Below, piece by piece: positions 5,367 to 5,748 of a stretch of DNA of 5,748 nucleotides (positions are counted from its first letter, which is position 1; each line of letters opens with the position of its first letter). The stretch spans positions 1 through 5,748 of the forward strand of contig JAAEMC010000622.1 of NCBI GenBank assembly GCA_024225895.1. Reading direction: 5' to 3'. The translations under genes were made by a program, and so were the position numbers. This stretch comes from Desulfobacteraceae bacterium (GTDB lineage Bacteria > Desulfobacterota > Desulfobacteria > Desulfobacterales > Desulfobacteraceae). The notes below the pieces were generated by a model that was not told where the DNA came from, made no database searches, and saw only the letters and a program-made list of their open reading frames with translations.

Positions 5367-5373
5367 ATTATTT
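5339..5373 (+). repeat. 14-bp tandem duplication (2.5 copies) at the 3' end of thpR
   Basis: ATTATTTGAAGTAG occurs at 5339-5352 and again at 5353-5366, and a third partial copy ATTATTT runs to 5373. Fourteen is not a multiple of three, so the copies are read in different frames: the first contributes LFEV, and the second gives DYLK and the TAG stop. Slipped-strand replication is the likely origin. Confidence 0.9.
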
Positions 5374-5387
5374 CAAATGTTTTTTTT
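5356..5387 (+). terminator. Candidate Rho-independent terminator for the moaD-like/thpR operon
   Basis: ATTTGAA (5356-5362) pairs perfectly with TTCAAAT (5372-5378) across a 9-base loop, and after one G there are eight T (5380-5387). Geometry and T-tract fit an intrinsic terminator, but the stem is AT-rich and weak. The hairpin overlaps the ends of both convergent genes, whose stop codons are 6 bp apart. No T-tract follows it on the minus strand. Confidence 0.5.
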
Positions 5388-5748
5388 CATCATCATTTGA
5401 TATTTATTTTTTTCATCGGATATTTTTTTTTCAAAAGTAATAAAATTTTTTGATTTTTTTCCCAATGTATGAGACGAAAAAATTCCTTTAAAAATTGTTC
5501 CTTGAACAGCATGCTGTGAAATTTGAATCTTTGGAATGTTTGCTTGTTGTCTTGCCCATTCAAAAAAAATAAACTGGTCGATTAATAATTCGTCTACTTT
5601 TTTTTGTATTGTTTTTGAAAGATGAAGAATTCGTCTTTCAAAACGTTCAATTTCTAATTCAAAGTCTGATTTTTTTTTGTTTAATTTTTTTAAAGAGGAT
5701 GCAGAGGTTCGCATTCTTTTTTCAAAATCTTTTAAAAGTTTTTCAAAA
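5373..5748 (-). CDS. C-terminal part of a coiled-coil protein, possibly FapA/DUF342-like (5' end beyond window)
   Basis: The frame is open from the right edge to the TGA at 5375-5373, so 124 residues are visible. The ATG at 5714 is probably internal: the codons before it continue in the same style (FEKLLKDFEKR). The first ~55 residues are a charged coiled coil rich in Lys, Glu and Leu (ELEIERFERRILHLSKTIQK). Next comes VDELLIDQFIFFEWARQQ, then a short beta-like region (PKIQISQHAVQGTIFKGIFS), then a lysine-rich tail ending MMMKKNI. A coiled coil followed by a 'pK(I/V)...GTI..G' beta segment recalls the C-terminus of FapA/DUF342 proteins, which are linked to polar flagella and surface polymers. 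This is resemblance by eye only. Base composition is markedly more AT-rich than in the neighbours, with many AAA and TTT codons, so a transferred or fast-evolving gene is possible. It is convergent with thpR. Confidence 0.6.
   Translation of the reverse strand, partial: FEKLLKDFEKRMRTSASSLKKLNKKKSDFELEIERFERRILHLSKTIQKKVDELLIDQFIFFEWARQQANIPKIQISQHAVQGTIFKGIFSSHTLGKKSKNFITFEKKISDEKNKYQMMMKKNI

Overview
The window looks like chromosomal DNA from an anaerobic Deltaproteobacterium (Desulfobacterota), probably a Desulfobacter/Desulfobacula-like sulfate reducer. This rests on protein style only: tandem PAS sensors, a DctB-like sensor on a NarL-type kinase, a MoaD/ThiS-like protein containing PHGTPGPYR, and moderate-to-low G+C with very AT-rich gaps. 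No species marker is present. There is no rRNA, tRNA, CRISPR array or transposase gene.

Layout. (1) 1-582, minus strand: N-terminal 194 residues of a multi-PAS signalling protein running off the left edge. (2) 583-904: AT-rich divergent control region with candidate promoters for both flanking genes and two sets of inverted repeats. (3) 905-1357, plus: a MarR-family regulator. (4) 1366-1403: a 38-bp repeat filling most of the gap between convergent genes. (5) 1423-4182, minus: a two-component operon, with a membrane sensor kinase (705 aa) followed 3 nt later by its NarL/FixJ response regulator (212 aa). (6) 4183-4497: divergent control region holding a ~117-bp palindromic intergenic element, whose left half is the inverted counterpart (35/38 identical) of the 1366-1403 repeat. 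(7) 4498-5366, plus: a two-gene operon, a MoaD/ThiS-type beta-grasp protein overlapping by 4 nt with a ThpR/LigT 2H phosphoesterase. (8) 5373-5748, minus: C-terminal end of an AT-rich coiled-coil protein running off the right edge, possibly FapA/DUF342-like.

How the genes work together. The kinase and regulator clearly form one signalling system: a periplasmic dCache head resembling the dicarboxylate sensor DctB, then PAS, HisKA_3/HATPase_c, and a DNA-binding NarL partner. The targets are not visible. The MarR protein and the PAS protein share a divergent intergenic region and may be co-regulated. The link between the beta-grasp protein and ThpR is positional (overlapping genes) and has no obvious biochemical explanation.

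The least ordinary features are the dispersed palindromic repeat flanking the two-component operon in inverted orientation, the regularly spaced ATTGA/TCAAT half-sites before the PAS gene, a 14-bp tandem duplication that supplies the stop codon of thpR, and a MoaD-like protein with no C-terminal di-glycine. I see no convincing new multi-gene system.
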